Shown: positions 19,720 through 31,358, numbered from the stretch's first letter. The stretch: 64,000 nucleotides of DNA from Jatrophihabitans sp. GAS493 (GCF_900230215.1 NZ_LT907982.1:2728001-2792000), one strand, 5' to 3'. The notes: generated by a model from the letters alone, not told the origin. Made by a program: numbers and translations.

Positions 19720-20537
19720 TTCACGCCGCCAGTCGCGCCGCGCTCGACGAACTGCGTCGTCAATTCGACGTAGTCGTCGGTTCGGCATCGGCCGAGGAGC
19801 TGATCGCCCTCTCCGGCGAGCTGCACTCGATTGGCAACTTGCTCGCCAGTCAGCCTCAGCTGCGCCGCGCGCTCGGTGACGCGTCCACCGTCGCCGAGAC
19901 CCGCAGCGACCTGATCTCGAGCCTGCTCGGGCTGCAGGTCACGGGGCGGGCCAACGACGTCGCCCGGGCGGCGGTTGCGCTGCGCTGGTCTTCGCCGTGG
20001 GACCTCGCCGACGCCATTGAGCTGACGGCCGACGAGGCACTGCTGATCGCCGCTGAGAAGCAGGGGACGCTCGACGAGGTGGAGGACGAACTCTTCCGCT
20101 TCGAGCGTGTCCTCGACGCCGAAGGCACACTGACGACCCTCTTCGACGACGCGACAGCGACCGTCGCGCGGCGCTCGGACCTGCTCGGCAGCGTCATCGG
20201 CGGCAAGGTTTCGGCGATCACCCAGCAGCTGCTCGAGCACGCGATCGGGACGACCCGAAAGCGCAGCATCGTCCTGGCGATCGATGACCTGCTTGAATCG
20301 GCTGCTCGTCGCCAGGATCGTTCGATTGCCCGGGTCACCTCGGCCGTACCGCTGGCCGAGGCGCAGCAGACCCGGCTGGCCGAGACGCTGAGTGGGATCT
20401 ACGGCAAGCAGATCTCGCTCCGAGTCGCGATCGATTCCTCGATTCGCGGGGGCCTGATCATCAAGCTGGGCGACGAGGTCATCGACGGAAGCGTCGCGCA
20501 CAAACTCACCGCCGCTCGCGCGGCGCTCGCGAGCTAG
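19716..20537 (+). CDS. atpH: ATP synthase F1 subunit delta
   Basis: Connects the peripheral stalk to F1. The 273 residues are longer than the 180-residue E. coli protein, as usual for actinobacteria with an N-terminal extension. The conserved C-terminal segment is RVTSAVPLAEAQQTRL through SIRGGLIIKLGDEVIDGSVAHKL. ATG 19716 overlaps the atpF stop. Confidence 0.94.
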   Translation: MIHAASRAALDELRRQFDVVVGSASAEELIALSGELHSIGNLLASQPQLRRALGDASTVAETRSDLISSLLGLQVTGRANDVARAAVALRWSSPWDLADAIELTADEALLIAAEKQGTLDEVEDELFRFERVLDAEGTLTTLFDDATATVARRSDLLGSVIGGKVSAITQQLLEHAIGTTRKRSIVLAIDDLLESAARRQDRSIARVTSAVPLAEAQQTRLAETLSGIYGKQISLRVAIDSSIRGGLIIKLGDEVIDGSVAHKLTAARAALAS

Positions 20538-20622
20538 CGGTCCAAGGCCGCACGTTCGCACCACAAGCACCGCCACACAAACCTAATTTGCACGAATAAC
20601 TGCACGAGACAGGAACCAGAAG

Positions 20623-22194
<1,572 letters not shown>

Positions 22195-22200
22195 TAGCCG

Positions 22201-23136
22201 ATGGGAGCCCAGCTTCGGGTCTACCGCCGCCAGATAAAGGCGGTCGGGTCGACCAAGAAGATCACCAAGGCGATGGAGCTCATCGCCGCTTCGCGGATCG
22301 CGAAGGCGCAGTCGCGGATGAAGGCGGCTCGCCCGTACTCATACGAGCTGACCCGCGCGCTCTCGGCGTTGGGCAAGAACGCCTCGCTGAAGCATCCGCT
22401 GCTCACCGGTAGTGAGAACCCGCGCCGATCGGCGATCCTGGTGATCACCGCCGACCGCGGCCTGGCCGGCGGTTACAGCTCCAACGCGATCCGTCGCGCC
22501 AACGAGCTGGCTGACCAGCTGCGCAGCGATGGCAAGGAGCCGGTGCTGTACGTCATCGGGCGTAAGGCCGTGACGTTCTACCGCTTCCGTCAGATCCCGG
22601 TCGAGGAGGCCTGGACGGGCTTCTCCGAGCAGCCCAACTTCGTGAATGCGCGGGAGGCGGCACAGACGCTCGTCGCTGCCCTGAACGCCACCAGCGACGG
22701 TTCGGTCGACGGTTCGGCCGGTGTTGACGAGTTGTATCTCGTCTTCACCCGCTTCGAGTCGATGGTGACCCAGACACCGGTGGCCGAGCAGCTCTCACCG
22801 GTATCGGCCTCCGACCTCGGTGTCGACGAAGCGAAGGAGTCCAGCGAGTCTTCAGGCCCGAAGCCGGCCTACGACTTCGAGCCAGAGGCGGAAGAACTGC
22901 TGGTCACCCTGCTGCCGCGTTACATCAGCGCCCGCATCTTTGCCGGGTTGCTGGAGTCGGCGGCCTCAGAGTCGGCTTCGCGCCGGCGCGCGATGAAGTC
23001 CGCCTCCGACAACGCGTCGGACCTCATCGAGATGTACACCCGTCTGGCGAACCAAGCCCGTCAGGCTGAAATCACCCAAGAAATCTCTGAGATCGTCGGT
23101 GGAGCCGATGCTCTCGCCGCAGCAGGAAGCGACTAA
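22201..23136 (+). CDS. atpG: ATP synthase F1 subunit gamma
   Basis: Rotor shaft of 311 residues. The N-terminal helix (RVYRRQIKAVGSTKKITKAMELIA) and C-terminal helix (MKSASDNASDLIEMYTRLAN) form the coiled coil. An acidic stretch around residues 205-225 (DLGVDEAKESSESSG) is a loop extension of a kind found in actinobacterial gamma subunits. Begins six bases after the atpA stop. Confidence 0.96.
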   Translation: MGAQLRVYRRQIKAVGSTKKITKAMELIAASRIAKAQSRMKAARPYSYELTRALSALGKNASLKHPLLTGSENPRRSAILVITADRGLAGGYSSNAIRRANELADQLRSDGKEPVLYVIGRKAVTFYRFRQIPVEEAWTGFSEQPNFVNAREAAQTLVAALNATSDGSVDGSAGVDELYLVFTRFESMVTQTPVAEQLSPVSASDLGVDEAKESSESSGPKPAYDFEPEAEELLVTLLPRYISARIFAGLLESAASESASRRRAMKSASDNASDLIEMYTRLANQARQAEITQEISEIVGGADALAAAGSD

Positions 23137-24596
<1,460 letters not shown>

Positions 24597-24597
<1 letters not shown>

Positions 24598-25001
24598 TGC
24601 CGGCCACCATGCAGGTGGAACTGGTCTCCGTCGAGCAGGCGATCTGGTCGGGCGAGGCGACGATGGTCATCGCCCGCACGCCCGATGGCGAGATCGGAAT
24701 CATGCCCGGTCATGCGCCGCTGCTCGGTGCCCTGGTGCCGGGCTGGGTCGTCCGGATCGCACGGGTCAACGAGCCTGAGCTGCGGGTGGCTGTGCACGGG
24801 GGCTTCCTATCGGTGAGTGCGGAGAATGTCTCGGTGCTCGCTGAGATGGCCGAGATCGCCGAGGACATCGACGTCGAGCGGGCCAAGGTAGCGCTAGCTC
24901 GGGCCGAGGGCGAAGAGGGCCCGGACGCCGAGGCCGCCCGCGAGCGGGCGCAGGCCCGTCTGCGTGCGGTAGGCGCCGACTCAGCCAGCGCCACCCACTA
25001 G
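24597..25001 (+). CDS. atpC: ATP synthase F1 subunit epsilon
   Basis: Rotor-base subunit and intrinsic regulator, 134 residues. The N-terminal beta-sandwich (MQVELVSVEQAIWSGEATMV, GEIGIMPGHAPLL, HGGFLSV) is clear, followed by the two-helix C-terminal domain. ATG 24597 (TGATG overlap with atpD) is preferred to an in-frame ATG 54 bp upstream inside atpD because the family begins at this point. Confidence 0.95.
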
Positions 25002-25067
25002 GTCCGCACCAGGTCTGACCGGGTAGAGGACGAGAATCGCATGAGGCGCTGGAGGTGAGCTCGCACA

Positions 25068-25496
25068 GTGCCGCTTGTTGACATCGTGGCGCTCACGCTC
25101 CTCGCGCTGATCCTCGTCCTGCTCATCCTCGTCATCGCCCGGCAGCGATACATGCTGCGCAGCGCCGGCGGGATTGCGATGGCGGTCGCTCGCGGTAGTC
25201 GTTGGCTATACGGTGTAGCCAGATATGACGGTGACGAGCTTCGCTGGTACCGAGCTCTCGGGGTGGGTACCCGGCCATCCCGCATCTGGCGGCGTGACAG
25301 TCTGACGGTGCTCGATCGGCGGTCACCGGAGCCGTCTGAAGCTAATGCCCTTCCGCCGACCGCGGTCGTGGTGCGCTGTAGCGACGGGAGTACGGCCCGC
25401 TATGGCAGCACCAGTAATGAGCTCTCGATCGCCTTCGCCGACGGCGCGTACACCGGGTTCGTCTCCTGGCTCGAATCGGCTCGCCCGCGCGCCTAG
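25068..25496 (+). CDS. DUF2550 family protein
   Basis: A 142-residue protein with one N-terminal membrane helix (residues 4-24) and a cytoplasmic domain containing RGSRWLYGVARYDGDELRWYR, typical of DUF2550. The family is restricted to actinobacteria and usually follows atpC; its function is unknown. GTG start with GGAGGTGA about 10 bp upstream. Confidence 0.85.
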   Translation: MPLVDIVALTLLALILVLLILVIARQRYMLRSAGGIAMAVARGSRWLYGVARYDGDELRWYRALGVGTRPSRIWRRDSLTVLDRRSPEPSEANALPPTAVVVRCSDGSTARYGSTSNELSIAFADGAYTGFVSWLESARPRA

Positions 25497-25508
25497 GTAC
25501 GCTCACAG

Positions 25509-25550
25509 CGTTCCGGCCGATTTGCGTTCTGGCCGATTTGCGTTCCGGCC
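25509..25550 (+). repeat. 16-bp tandem repeat after DUF2550
   Basis: CGTTCCGGCCGATTTG (25509-25524), a one-mismatch copy (25525-25540) and a 10-bp partial copy follow the DUF2550 stop codon. There is no coding potential. Confidence 0.8.
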
Positions 25551-25625
25551 GGCCTCGCCCCGGTAGGCGTCGGATGTGACGCTCAGATCGACGTTCAGCG
25601 GGGCAAAGCTGAGGTCTGCGAGATT

Positions 25626-25686
25626 AGCCGCCGGGTGGATTGGGCGGCTCAGCCGCCGGCTGGATTGGGCGGCTCAGCCGCCGGGT
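25626..25686 (+). repeat. 25-bp x 2.4 tandem repeat at the 3' end of the cobalamin adenosyltransferase gene
   Basis: Units at 25626-25650 and 25651-25675 differ by one base, and a partial third reaches into the adenosyltransferase stop codon at 25674. Each unit contains the near-palindrome GGCGGCTCAGCCGCC. The gene's stop-codon region has therefore been duplicated downstream. Confidence 0.85.
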
Positions 25687-26240
25687 CGCCACTTCACATC
25701 GCCCTCAGGGTTGGCGCACCGGGCCAGGATGAAGAGAAGGTCCGAGAGCCGGTTCAGGTAAAGCAGCGCGATGCGATTAGTCGCCTCCGGGTCAGCCTCA
25801 TAGAGGCTCCAGGCGCTGCGTTCCGCCCGCCGAGAGACGGTTCGCGCCTGGTGAAGCAGCGCCGCGCCGGACGTTCCGCCGGGGAGGATGAAGCTGTCCA
25901 GTTTGGCCAGGTTCTCGTTGAAGTCGTCGCACCAACCCTCGAGCCGATCGACATAGGCGTCGGTCACCCGCAGTGGCGGGTATTTCGGGTCCGCGACCAC
26001 CGGGGTACAGAGGTCCGCTCCGACGTCGAAGAGGTCGTTCTGCACCTGGCGCAGCACGGCGCCGATCGAGTCGTCCAACCCGCCGAGGGAGAGCGCCACG
26101 CCGATGATGGCGTTCGTCTCGTCGCAGTCGGCGTAGGCCCCGACGCGGGGATCGGTCTTGTGAACTCGGGACATATCGCCGAGCGCGGTCGTGCCGTCGT
26201 CGCCGGTCTTGGTGTAAATGCGCGTCAGATGAACAGACAT
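25674..26240 (-). CDS. Corrinoid adenosyltransferase, PduO type
   Basis: Transfers the adenosyl group of ATP to cob(I)alamin, giving adenosylcobalamin. The 188 residues include the N-terminal RIYTKTGDDGTTALGD ATP-binding motif and the C-terminal RNRLSDLLF-like signature (here LNRLSDLLFILAR). The ATG at 26240 is chosen because a -10 box (TATGGT) ends six bases upstream; an in-frame TTG at 26246 is less likely. It would supply the cofactor for the two B12-dependent mutases at 29334 and 46356. Confidence 0.92.
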   Translation of the reverse strand: MSVHLTRIYTKTGDDGTTALGDMSRVHKTDPRVGAYADCDETNAIIGVALSLGGLDDSIGAVLRQVQNDLFDVGADLCTPVVADPKYPPLRVTDAYVDRLEGWCDDFNENLAKLDSFILPGGTSGAALLHQARTVSRRAERSAWSLYEADPEATNRIALLYLNRLSDLLFILARCANPEGDVKWRPGG

Positions 26241-26252
26241 GGCCAAACCATA
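26240..26252 (-). promoter_or_regulatory. -10 element and leaderless start of the adenosyltransferase gene
   Basis: On the minus strand TATGGT (26252-26247) is six bases from the ATG at 26240, with no ribosome site between. The divergent murA -10 lies only 14 bp away, so two leaderless promoters share a 37-bp gap. Confidence 0.5.
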
Positions 26253-26265
26253 ACCGTCCGCAAAC

Positions 26266-26278
26266 TAGGATGGTGTGG
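26266..26278 (+). promoter_or_regulatory. -10 element and leaderless start of murA
   Basis: TAGGAT at 26266-26271 is followed by GTG codons at 26275 and 26278. The second is at the expected +1 distance (six bases), favouring a leaderless mRNA beginning at 26278. Confidence 0.5.
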
Positions 26279-27558
26279 TGCAGGTGCTACGAGTAACAGG
26301 TGGGGCCAGGCTACGCGGGGACGTCTCCGTGGTGGGGGCGAAGAACAGCGTCTTGAAGCTGATGGCCGCATCGCTGCTGGCCCCGGGAAAGACCACCCTG
26401 TCGAACCTGCCGGCCATCTCCGACGTCGACATCATGAACGAGCTGCTCACCCGGCTCGGCTGCGAAGTGGTTGAAAGCAGCGACGGCCTGGTCGACAGCG
26501 TCGCCATCGACGTGCCGGAGGACCCGAGCCCCGAGGCGCCCTACGAACTGGTCCGCAAGATCCGCGGCTCGATCTGCGTGCTCGGCCCCCTACTGGCCCG
26601 CACCGGGCGGGCCAAGGTGGCACTGCCGGGCGGTGATGCGATCGGCTCCCGGCCACTGGACATGCACTTCGCCGGGCTGAACCGCATGGGCGCCGAGATC
26701 CACATCGAGCACGGCTACATCATCGCCGAGGCGGCCCAGCTGCACGGAGCAGGGATCTGGCTGGACTTCCCGAGTGTCGGGGCCACCGAGAACATCCTGA
26801 CCGCCGCGGTACTGGCCAAGGGCACCACGGTCATCGACAACGCGGCCCGCGAGCCGGAGATCGTCGATCTCTGCCACCTGCTCCAGTCGATGGGGGCGCA
26901 GATCGGTGGCGTGGGCTCCTCGACCCTGGAGATCGACGGAGTCGAGGCGCTGACACCGACGTCCCATCGAGCCGTGGCCGATCGAATCGTCGCGGGCACC
27001 TGGGCCATCGCCGCGGCCGCGACGCAGGGCGACGTCACCGTGAAGGGTGCCGTCGCCGCGCACCTGGAGATCGCGCTCGACAAGCTCGTGCGGGCCGGCG
27101 CTCAGATCGACGTTCAGGCCGACGGTTTCCGGGTACAGATGCACCAGCGTCCCAAGAGTTTCGACGTGGTCACGCTGCCTTACCCGGGCCTGGCCACCGA
27201 CCTGCAGCCGCAGGCAATCGCGCTTCTCTCCATCGCCGACGGAACCTCGATGATCACCGAGAACCTGTTCGAGGCCCGATTCATGTTCTGTGACGAGATC
27301 GCCCGGATGGGTGCCGACGTCCGTACCGATGGCCACCACGCGGTTGTGCGCGGCACGCAGCGGCTCTCCGGTGCTCCGGTTCGGGCCACCGATATTCGGG
27401 CCGGCGTCGGGTTAGTGATCGCTGGGCTGGTCGCGGAGGGCGTGACCGAGGTCGCCGAGATCCATCACATCGACCGGGGCTACGTCCGCATGGAGGAGCA
27501 GTTGCGCGCCCTCGGGGCCGACGTCATCCGCACCGAATCCGGCGTCTTCGGCGGGTGA
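26278..27558 (+). CDS. murA: UDP-N-acetylglucosamine 1-carboxyvinyltransferase, Asp-type active site
   Basis: First committed step of peptidoglycan synthesis: transfer of enolpyruvate to UDP-GlcNAc. The 426-residue protein has the K-N pair in [15 protein letters not shown] and the EPSP-synthase-like two-domain pattern. The catalytic loop reads [11 protein letters not shown]: aspartate (D120) replaces the cysteine of E. coli MurA (C115). The same change in M. tuberculosis MurA gives intrinsic fosfomycin resistance, so resistance is expected here. GTG 26278 or the adjacent GTG 26275 is the start. Confidence 0.95.
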   Translation: MQVLRVTGGARLRGDVSVVGAKNSVLKLMAASLLAPGKTTLSNLPAISDVDIMNELLTRLGCEVVESSDGLVDSVAIDVPEDPSPEAPYELVRKIRGSICVLGPLLARTGRAKVALPGGDAIGSRPLDMHFAGLNRMGAEIHIEHGYIIAEAAQLHGAGIWLDFPSVGATENILTAAVLAKGTTVIDNAAREPEIVDLCHLLQSMGAQIGGVGSSTLEIDGVEALTPTSHRAVADRIVAGTWAIAAAATQGDVTVKGAVAAHLEIALDKLVRAGAQIDVQADGFRVQMHQRPKSFDVVTLPYPGLATDLQPQAIALLSIADGTSMITENLFEARFMFCDEIARMGADVRTDGHHAVVRGTQRLSGAPVRATDIRAGVGLVIAGLVAEGVTEVAEIHHIDRGYVRMEEQLRALGADVIRTESGVFGG

Positions 27559-27605
27559 TTCCCGGTCACCGTGTTCCGGTCGGCGTGTTCCGGGTCGGCG
27601 TGAGC

Positions 27606-27926
27606 TCAGACCGGATGCAGGATTTCGTGCGCCCGGTCGGCATCGGCCCGGAACACTAGAACGTCGAACTTCCCGTCCCGTCGGGTCGACAGTGAGGTGC
27701 GGATCGTCGCCGCCCCCAGCGCGGCCCGTACCTCCATCGCCTCTCGACGGTCAAGGGATGTGGCGACCACCTCAAGTAGTCCGAGCTCGCTGGACGTGTA
27801 CGCATCCGGCGCCCGGCCCGAGTGCGGCCGGGACGGCTTGAAGACCCAGCGCATGACCAGAACCAGGATGAGGGCGAGGGTGAGCGCCGTCAGCAGGGTT
27901 GGGAGGTCGCCGGCCACATCCTCCAT
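27606..27926 (-). CDS. Hypothetical single-pass membrane protein
   Basis: A 106-residue product with one N-terminal membrane helix (about residues 8-28), a Pro/Arg linker and a compact domain (ELGLLEVVATSLDRREAMEVRAALGAATIRTSLS...VLVFRADADRAHEIL). This resembles the putative signal-transducing/DUF2007-like fold that reads short peptides or ligands, but the match is loose. A GTG three codons in (27917) has a GGAGG site before it and may be the true start. Convergent to murA. Confidence 0.6.
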   Translation of the reverse strand: MEDVAGDLPTLLTALTLALILVLVMRWVFKPSRPHSGRAPDAYTSSELGLLEVVATSLDRREAMEVRAALGAATIRTSLSTRRDGKFDVLVFRADADRAHEILHPV

Positions 27927-27974
27927 GCTCGGCCATCGTCGCCGCGATTGACAACCCAGCGGCCGGCGAGCCGG

Positions 27975-28421
27975 TCAGGCCGGCAGAAGCAGGGCTCGCA
28001 GACCGCGTTCACCGGCCCGCATCATCGCCGAATGATTGGCGACCATCACCGGTCGGGTGACGGCGCTGACCCGCCGCAGTGTCGGGCTGCCCAGGGTCAC
28101 TTCCTCAACGAAGGTCGCCGTCGTCGCGACCCGGCTCCGGGACTCCACGATCCACTCGCTGAATCCGTTGAGATCACCGCGGAGTCGGGCCCGCAGTCGT
28201 AACGCGACCGGATCCTCGACATCGCGGGTGGCCACGAAGCGCAGCGTGTAGGGCAGGAAGCTGCGGCAGCTGATCTCGCCCGATTGGTCATCCAGTTGCC
28301 GGGCGCTGCGAACCTGGGGCCACCAGCGCGGATATTCGGCGACGTCGCGCAGTGCCGCGTAGACCGCGGTCGGGGGCGCGTCGAGCCGCCACTGCGAGCG
28401 GAATCGGTAGATGTGACTCAC
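27975..28421 (-). CDS. SRPBCC (START-like) family protein
   Basis: A 148-residue single-domain protein. The opening RFRSQWRLDAPPTAVYAALRDVAEYPRWWPQV is the classic start of SRPBCC polyketide cyclase/dehydrase-like proteins, which form a helix-grip hydrophobic cavity for lipids, polyketides or other apolar ligands. The ligand cannot be guessed from sequence. GTG start at 28421. It follows the phosphoribosyltransferase with a 21-bp gap and may be co-transcribed. Confidence 0.8.
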   Translation of the reverse strand: MSHIYRFRSQWRLDAPPTAVYAALRDVAEYPRWWPQVRSARQLDDQSGEISCRSFLPYTLRFVATRDVEDPVALRLRARLRGDLNGFSEWIVESRSRVATTATFVEEVTLGSPTLRRVSAVTRPVMVANHSAMMRAGERGLRALLLPA

Positions 28422-28442
28422 GATCGCTGCGGCGGCGCCACG

Positions 28443-28949
28443 CTAGGCGTCGCGATTCTCGGTGCCGACGACCGGCGGCAGAACTGACCACGGAAAATTG
28501 ATCCACTGATCGGTGTGGCGCCAGACGTATTCGCACTTGACCGTGGAGCGGGACTTCTCGTAAATCACGGCACATCGCACGTCGGCCACCTTGCCGACAC
28601 AGAACTGCTTCACCAGCTCCAGGGTGGCCCCGGTGTCGGCGACGTCGTCGGCGATGAGCACCCTTGCGCCCGAGAGATCGACCAGTTGGGGGACCGGCGG
28701 CAGCATCACCGGCATCTCCAGGCGCTGATCGACACCGGTGTAGAACTCGACATTCATCACGTGCAGGTTCTTCACATCGAGCGCGTAGCCCAGTGATCCA
28801 GCGGCGAAGAGGCCACCCCGGGCGATCGCCAGGATGAGATCGGGGCGGAATCCGTCATCGGCGATCGCCGTCGCCAACTCCCGGCTGGCCTCCCCGAAGA
28901 GGTCCCAGGTCAGGTTCTCGCGCAGTTCCTGGCTCGCGAGCTCGCTCAT
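28443..28949 (-). CDS. Purine-type phosphoribosyltransferase (PRTase I family)
   Basis: A 168-residue protein with the PRPP-binding motif VLIADDVADTGATLELV (about residues 97-113), an upstream LILAIARGGLFAAGSLGYAL and a C-terminal SRSTVKCEYVWRHTDQWINFPW. The last is similar to Gpt/xanthine-guanine phosphoribosyltransferases, which salvage bases using PRPP. Base specificity is not determinable. Its first six codons form the end of a 95-bp tandem repeat array, and its ATG overlaps the stop of the preceding 32-codon repeat ORF (ATGA). GAAGG in the repeat is the nearest ribosome site. Confidence 0.85.
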   Translation of the reverse strand: MSELASQELRENLTWDLFGEASRELATAIADDGFRPDLILAIARGGLFAAGSLGYALDVKNLHVMNVEFYTGVDQRLEMPVMLPPVPQLVDLSGARVLIADDVADTGATLELVKQFCVGKVADVRCAVIYEKSRSTVKCEYVWRHTDQWINFPWSVLPPVVGTENRDA

Positions 28950-29044
28950 CGGGTCCGTACGCCTTCACTCGCAGGCTCGGAAGGCCGTCCGGCCCCGATT
29001 GCACTTCGTGCGGGATCCAATGATTCGCTCGCGAGCTCGCTCAT
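28946..29044 (-). CDS. Repeat mini-ORF 3 (32 codons)
   Basis: Third copy, identical to the first in DNA. Its TGA overlaps the ATG of the phosphoribosyltransferase, so ribosomes finishing this ORF could reinitiate there. Confidence 0.45.
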   Translation of the reverse strand: MSELASESLDPARSAIGAGRPSEPASEGVRTR

Positions 29045-29139
29045 CGGGTCCGTACGCCTTCACTCGCAGGCTCGGAAGGTCGCCCGGCCCCGATTGCACT
29101 TCGTGCGGGATCCAATGATTCGCTCGCGAGCTCGCTCAT
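29041..29139 (-). CDS. Repeat mini-ORF 2 (32 codons)
   Basis: Second copy; the encoded peptide is identical to the first. The two nucleotide differences of this unit are both synonymous (GGA to GGG for Gly19, CGG to CGA for Arg20). Joined to its neighbours by ATGA overlaps on both sides. Confidence 0.45.
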   Translation of the reverse strand: MSELASESLDPARSAIGAGRPSEPASEGVRTR

Positions 29140-29234
29140 CGGGTCCGTACGCCTTCACTCGCAGGCTCGGAAGGCCGTCCGGCCCCGATTGCACTTCGTG
29201 CGGGATCCAATGATTCGCTCGCGAGCTCGCTCAT
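29136..29234 (-). CDS. Repeat mini-ORF 1 (32 codons)
   Basis: First of three near-identical small ORFs. ATG 29234 lies behind a GAAAGG site. The peptide starts MSELASESLDPARSAIGAGR and ends with TR before TGA, which overlaps the next ATG. Hydrophilic, Ser/Glu/Ala-rich, no known family. Translation is plausible but unproven. Confidence 0.45.
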   Translation of the reverse strand: MSELASESLDPARSAIGAGRPSEPASEGVRTR

Positions 29235-29333
29235 GAGCAGTAGCCTTTCAGACGGCGGTTGCTGCTGCGAAGTGGGCCACAGTTTGTTTCTAGATGGTAG
29301 CCGCGGCGTCACAACCGTGGGATCGTCAGCGAC

Positions 29334-31358
29334 ATGCCCTACCCAGATGATGACACCCGCGATCCCGCCTGGGTGATGCGTACCTACGCCGGACACTCGT
29401 CGCCGGTCGAGTCCAACGCGCTCTACCGCCGCAACCTGGCCAAGGGACAGACCGGCCTCTCCGTCGCCTTCGACCTCCCGACCCAGACCGGCTACGACCC
29501 CGACGCCGAGCTGGCACGCGGTGAGGTCGGCAAGGTCGGCGTCCCCATCTCGCACATCGGTGACATCCGGGCCCTCTTCGCCGATATCCCGCTCGAGAAG
29601 ATGAACACGTCGATGACGATCAACGCGCCGGCGATGTACATGCTCGCGCTTTATCTGACCGCGGCCGAGGAGCAGGCGGAGGCCAGCGGGCTGGACCCGG
29701 CCGAGGTGCGGTCCAAGCTGGCCGGGACCACCCAGAACGACATCATCAAGGAGTACCTGTCGCGGGGAACCTACGTCTTCCCGCCGGCTCCCTCGCTGCG
29801 TCTGATCACCGACATGATCGCCTACACGGTGGCCAACGTGCCCAAGTGGAACCCGATGAACGTCTGCAGCTACCACCTGCAGGAGGCGGGTGCGACGCCG
29901 GTGCAGGAGGTCGCCTTCGCCCTCTGTACCGCCATCGCGGTACTCGACTCGGTACGCGACTCCGGCCAGGTGCCGCCGGAGAAGTTCGGCGACGTCGTCG
30001 CCCGCATCTCCTTCTTCGTCAACGCCGGCGTCCGGTTCGTCGAGGAGATGTGCAAACTGCGTGCCTTCGGCCAGCTCTGGGACGAGATCACCCGGGAGCG
30101 TTACGGGGTGACCAACGCCAAGCAGCGTCGCTTCCGCTACGGCGTCCAGGTGAACTCCCTCGGCCTCACCGAGGCGCAGCCGGAGAACAACGTCTACCGC
30201 ATCCTGCTGGAGATGCTGGCCGTCACGATGTCGCGTGACGCCCGTGCGCGTGCCGTGCAGCTGCCGGCCTGGAACGAGGCGCTCGGGCTGCCGCGGGCCT
30301 GGGATCAGCAGTGGTCGATCCGGATGCAGCAGGTGCTGGCCTACGAGTCGGACCTGCTCGAGTACGGCGACCTCTTCGCCGGCTCCACGGTCGTCGAGGC
30401 GAAGGTGGCCGAGATCGCCGAAGGCGCGCGGGCCGAGGTGGCCCGGGTGCTGGAGATGGGTGGCGCGGTGGCCGCCGTCGAGTCCGGCTACATGAAGTCG
30501 GCGCTCGTCTCGTCGCTGGCTGACCGCCGGCGCCGGATGGAGTCCGGTGAGGACATCATCGTCGGCCTGAACAAGTGGACCGAATCCGAGCCGAACCCGC
30601 TCGTCGGTGGCGCCGACGGCGGCATCCTCACCGTCGACGCGGCGGTCGAGGGAGCGGCCAAGGAGGCCATCGTCGCCTGGCGCGCCGCCCGCGACGCCGA
30701 GGTGGTGGACGAGGCGCTGCGCGAGCTACGCGACGCAGCGAAGACTGATACCAACCTGATGGAGGCCTCTCTGGTCTGCGCGCGAGCCGGCGTGACGGTG
30801 GGCGAATGGTCAGGTGTGCTGCGCGAGGTCTTCGGCGAGTACCGTGCCCCGACCGGGGTGAGCGCGGCCAGCGGTGGCGGCAACGCCTCGGATCTGGACG
30901 GCGTTCGGGCGCGGGTCCGCCAGGTCGGGCAGGAGCTGGGTCGACCGCTGAAGTTCCTGGTCGGAAAGCCGGGCCTGGACGGGCACTCCAACGGTGCCGA
31001 GCAGATCGCGGTACGGGCCCGTGACGCCGGCTTCGAGGTGGTCTACTCCGGCATCCGCCTCACCCCGGCCCAGATCGTCGCCGCCGCGGTGGAGGAGGAC
31101 GTCGACGTGGTCGGGCTCTCGGTCCTCTCCGGGTCACACCTGTCCGTGGTCCCAGACGTCGTCAACGGCCTACGCGCTGCGGGCCTGGATGACGTGCCGG
31201 TCGTGCTGGGCGGGATCATCCCCGACGCCGACGTGCCGTCGCTCATCGAATCCGGGGTGGCCCGGGTCTTCACGCCGAAGGACTTCGCCATCACCAACGT
31301 GCTGGACTCCGTCGTCGACGCCATCGTCGAAGCCCGCGCCGCGCACGCGGCGAACTAG
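29334..31358 (+). CDS. ecm: Ethylmalonyl-CoA mutase (MeaA/Ecm)
   Basis: Adenosylcobalamin-dependent mutase converting (2R)-ethylmalonyl-CoA to (2S)-methylsuccinyl-CoA in the ethylmalonyl-CoA pathway. The 674 residues comprise the substrate barrel (WVMRTYAGHSSPVESNALYRRNLAKG, SVAFDLPTQTGYD, NVCSYHLQEAGATP) and a C-terminal B12 domain with the DxHxxG motif LDGHSNG (about residue 549), SVLSGSH and GGIIP. YAGHSS in place of the methylmalonyl-CoA mutase YAGFST and overall length identify the Ecm/MeaA branch. ATG 29334; weak ribosome site. The ccr gene at 37675 makes its substrate. Confidence 0.9.
   Translation: MPYPDDDTRDPAWVMRTYAGHSSPVESNALYRRNLAKGQTGLSVAFDLPTQTGYDPDAELARGEVGKVGVPISHIGDIRALFADIPLEKMNTSMTINAPAMYMLALYLTAAEEQAEASGLDPAEVRSKLAGTTQNDIIKEYLSRGTYVFPPAPSLRLITDMIAYTVANVPKWNPMNVCSYHLQEAGATPVQEVAFALCTAIAVLDSVRDSGQVPPEKFGDVVARISFFVNAGVRFVEEMCKLRAFGQLWDEITRERYGVTNAKQRRFRYGVQVNSLGLTEAQPENNVYRILLEMLAVTMSRDARARAVQLPAWNEALGLPRAWDQQWSIRMQQVLAYESDLLEYGDLFAGSTVVEAKVAEIAEGARAEVARVLEMGGAVAAVESGYMKSALVSSLADRRRRMESGEDIIVGLNKWTESEPNPLVGGADGGILTVDAAVEGAAKEAIVAWRAARDAEVVDEALRELRDAAKTDTNLMEASLVCARAGVTVGEWSGVLREVFGEYRAPTGVSAASGGGNASDLDGVRARVRQVGQELGRPLKFLVGKPGLDGHSNGAEQIAVRARDAGFEVVYSGIRLTPAQIVAAAVEEDVDVVGLSVLSGSHLSVVPDVVNGLRAAGLDDVPVVLGGIIPDADVPSLIESGVARVFTPKDFAITNVLDSVVDAIVEARAAHAAN

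Larger units (their letters stand above)
28932..29234 (-). repeat. 95-bp x 3.2 tandem repeat carrying start codons and mini-ORFs
   Basis: Three complete 95-bp units (28932-29026, 29027-29121, 29122-29216) and an 18-bp partial fourth (29217-29234). Units 1 and 3 are identical; unit 2 differs by two substitutions. On the minus strand every unit holds an ATG, 32 codons, a GAAGG ribosome-site-like sequence and a TGA that overlaps the next ATG. The array ends in the phosphoribosyltransferase start codon. It is not CRISPR: there are no variable spacers. Confidence 0.95.

Noticed and set aside
28932-29234. CRISPR array
   Set aside because: Units are contiguous 95-bp copies without variable spacers, and no cas genes are nearby.
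29235-29876. Minus-strand ORF opposite the ecm 5' end running into the 95-bp repeats
   Set aside because: Mostly the complement of ecm; only its last 32 codons (repeat ORF 1) have independent support.
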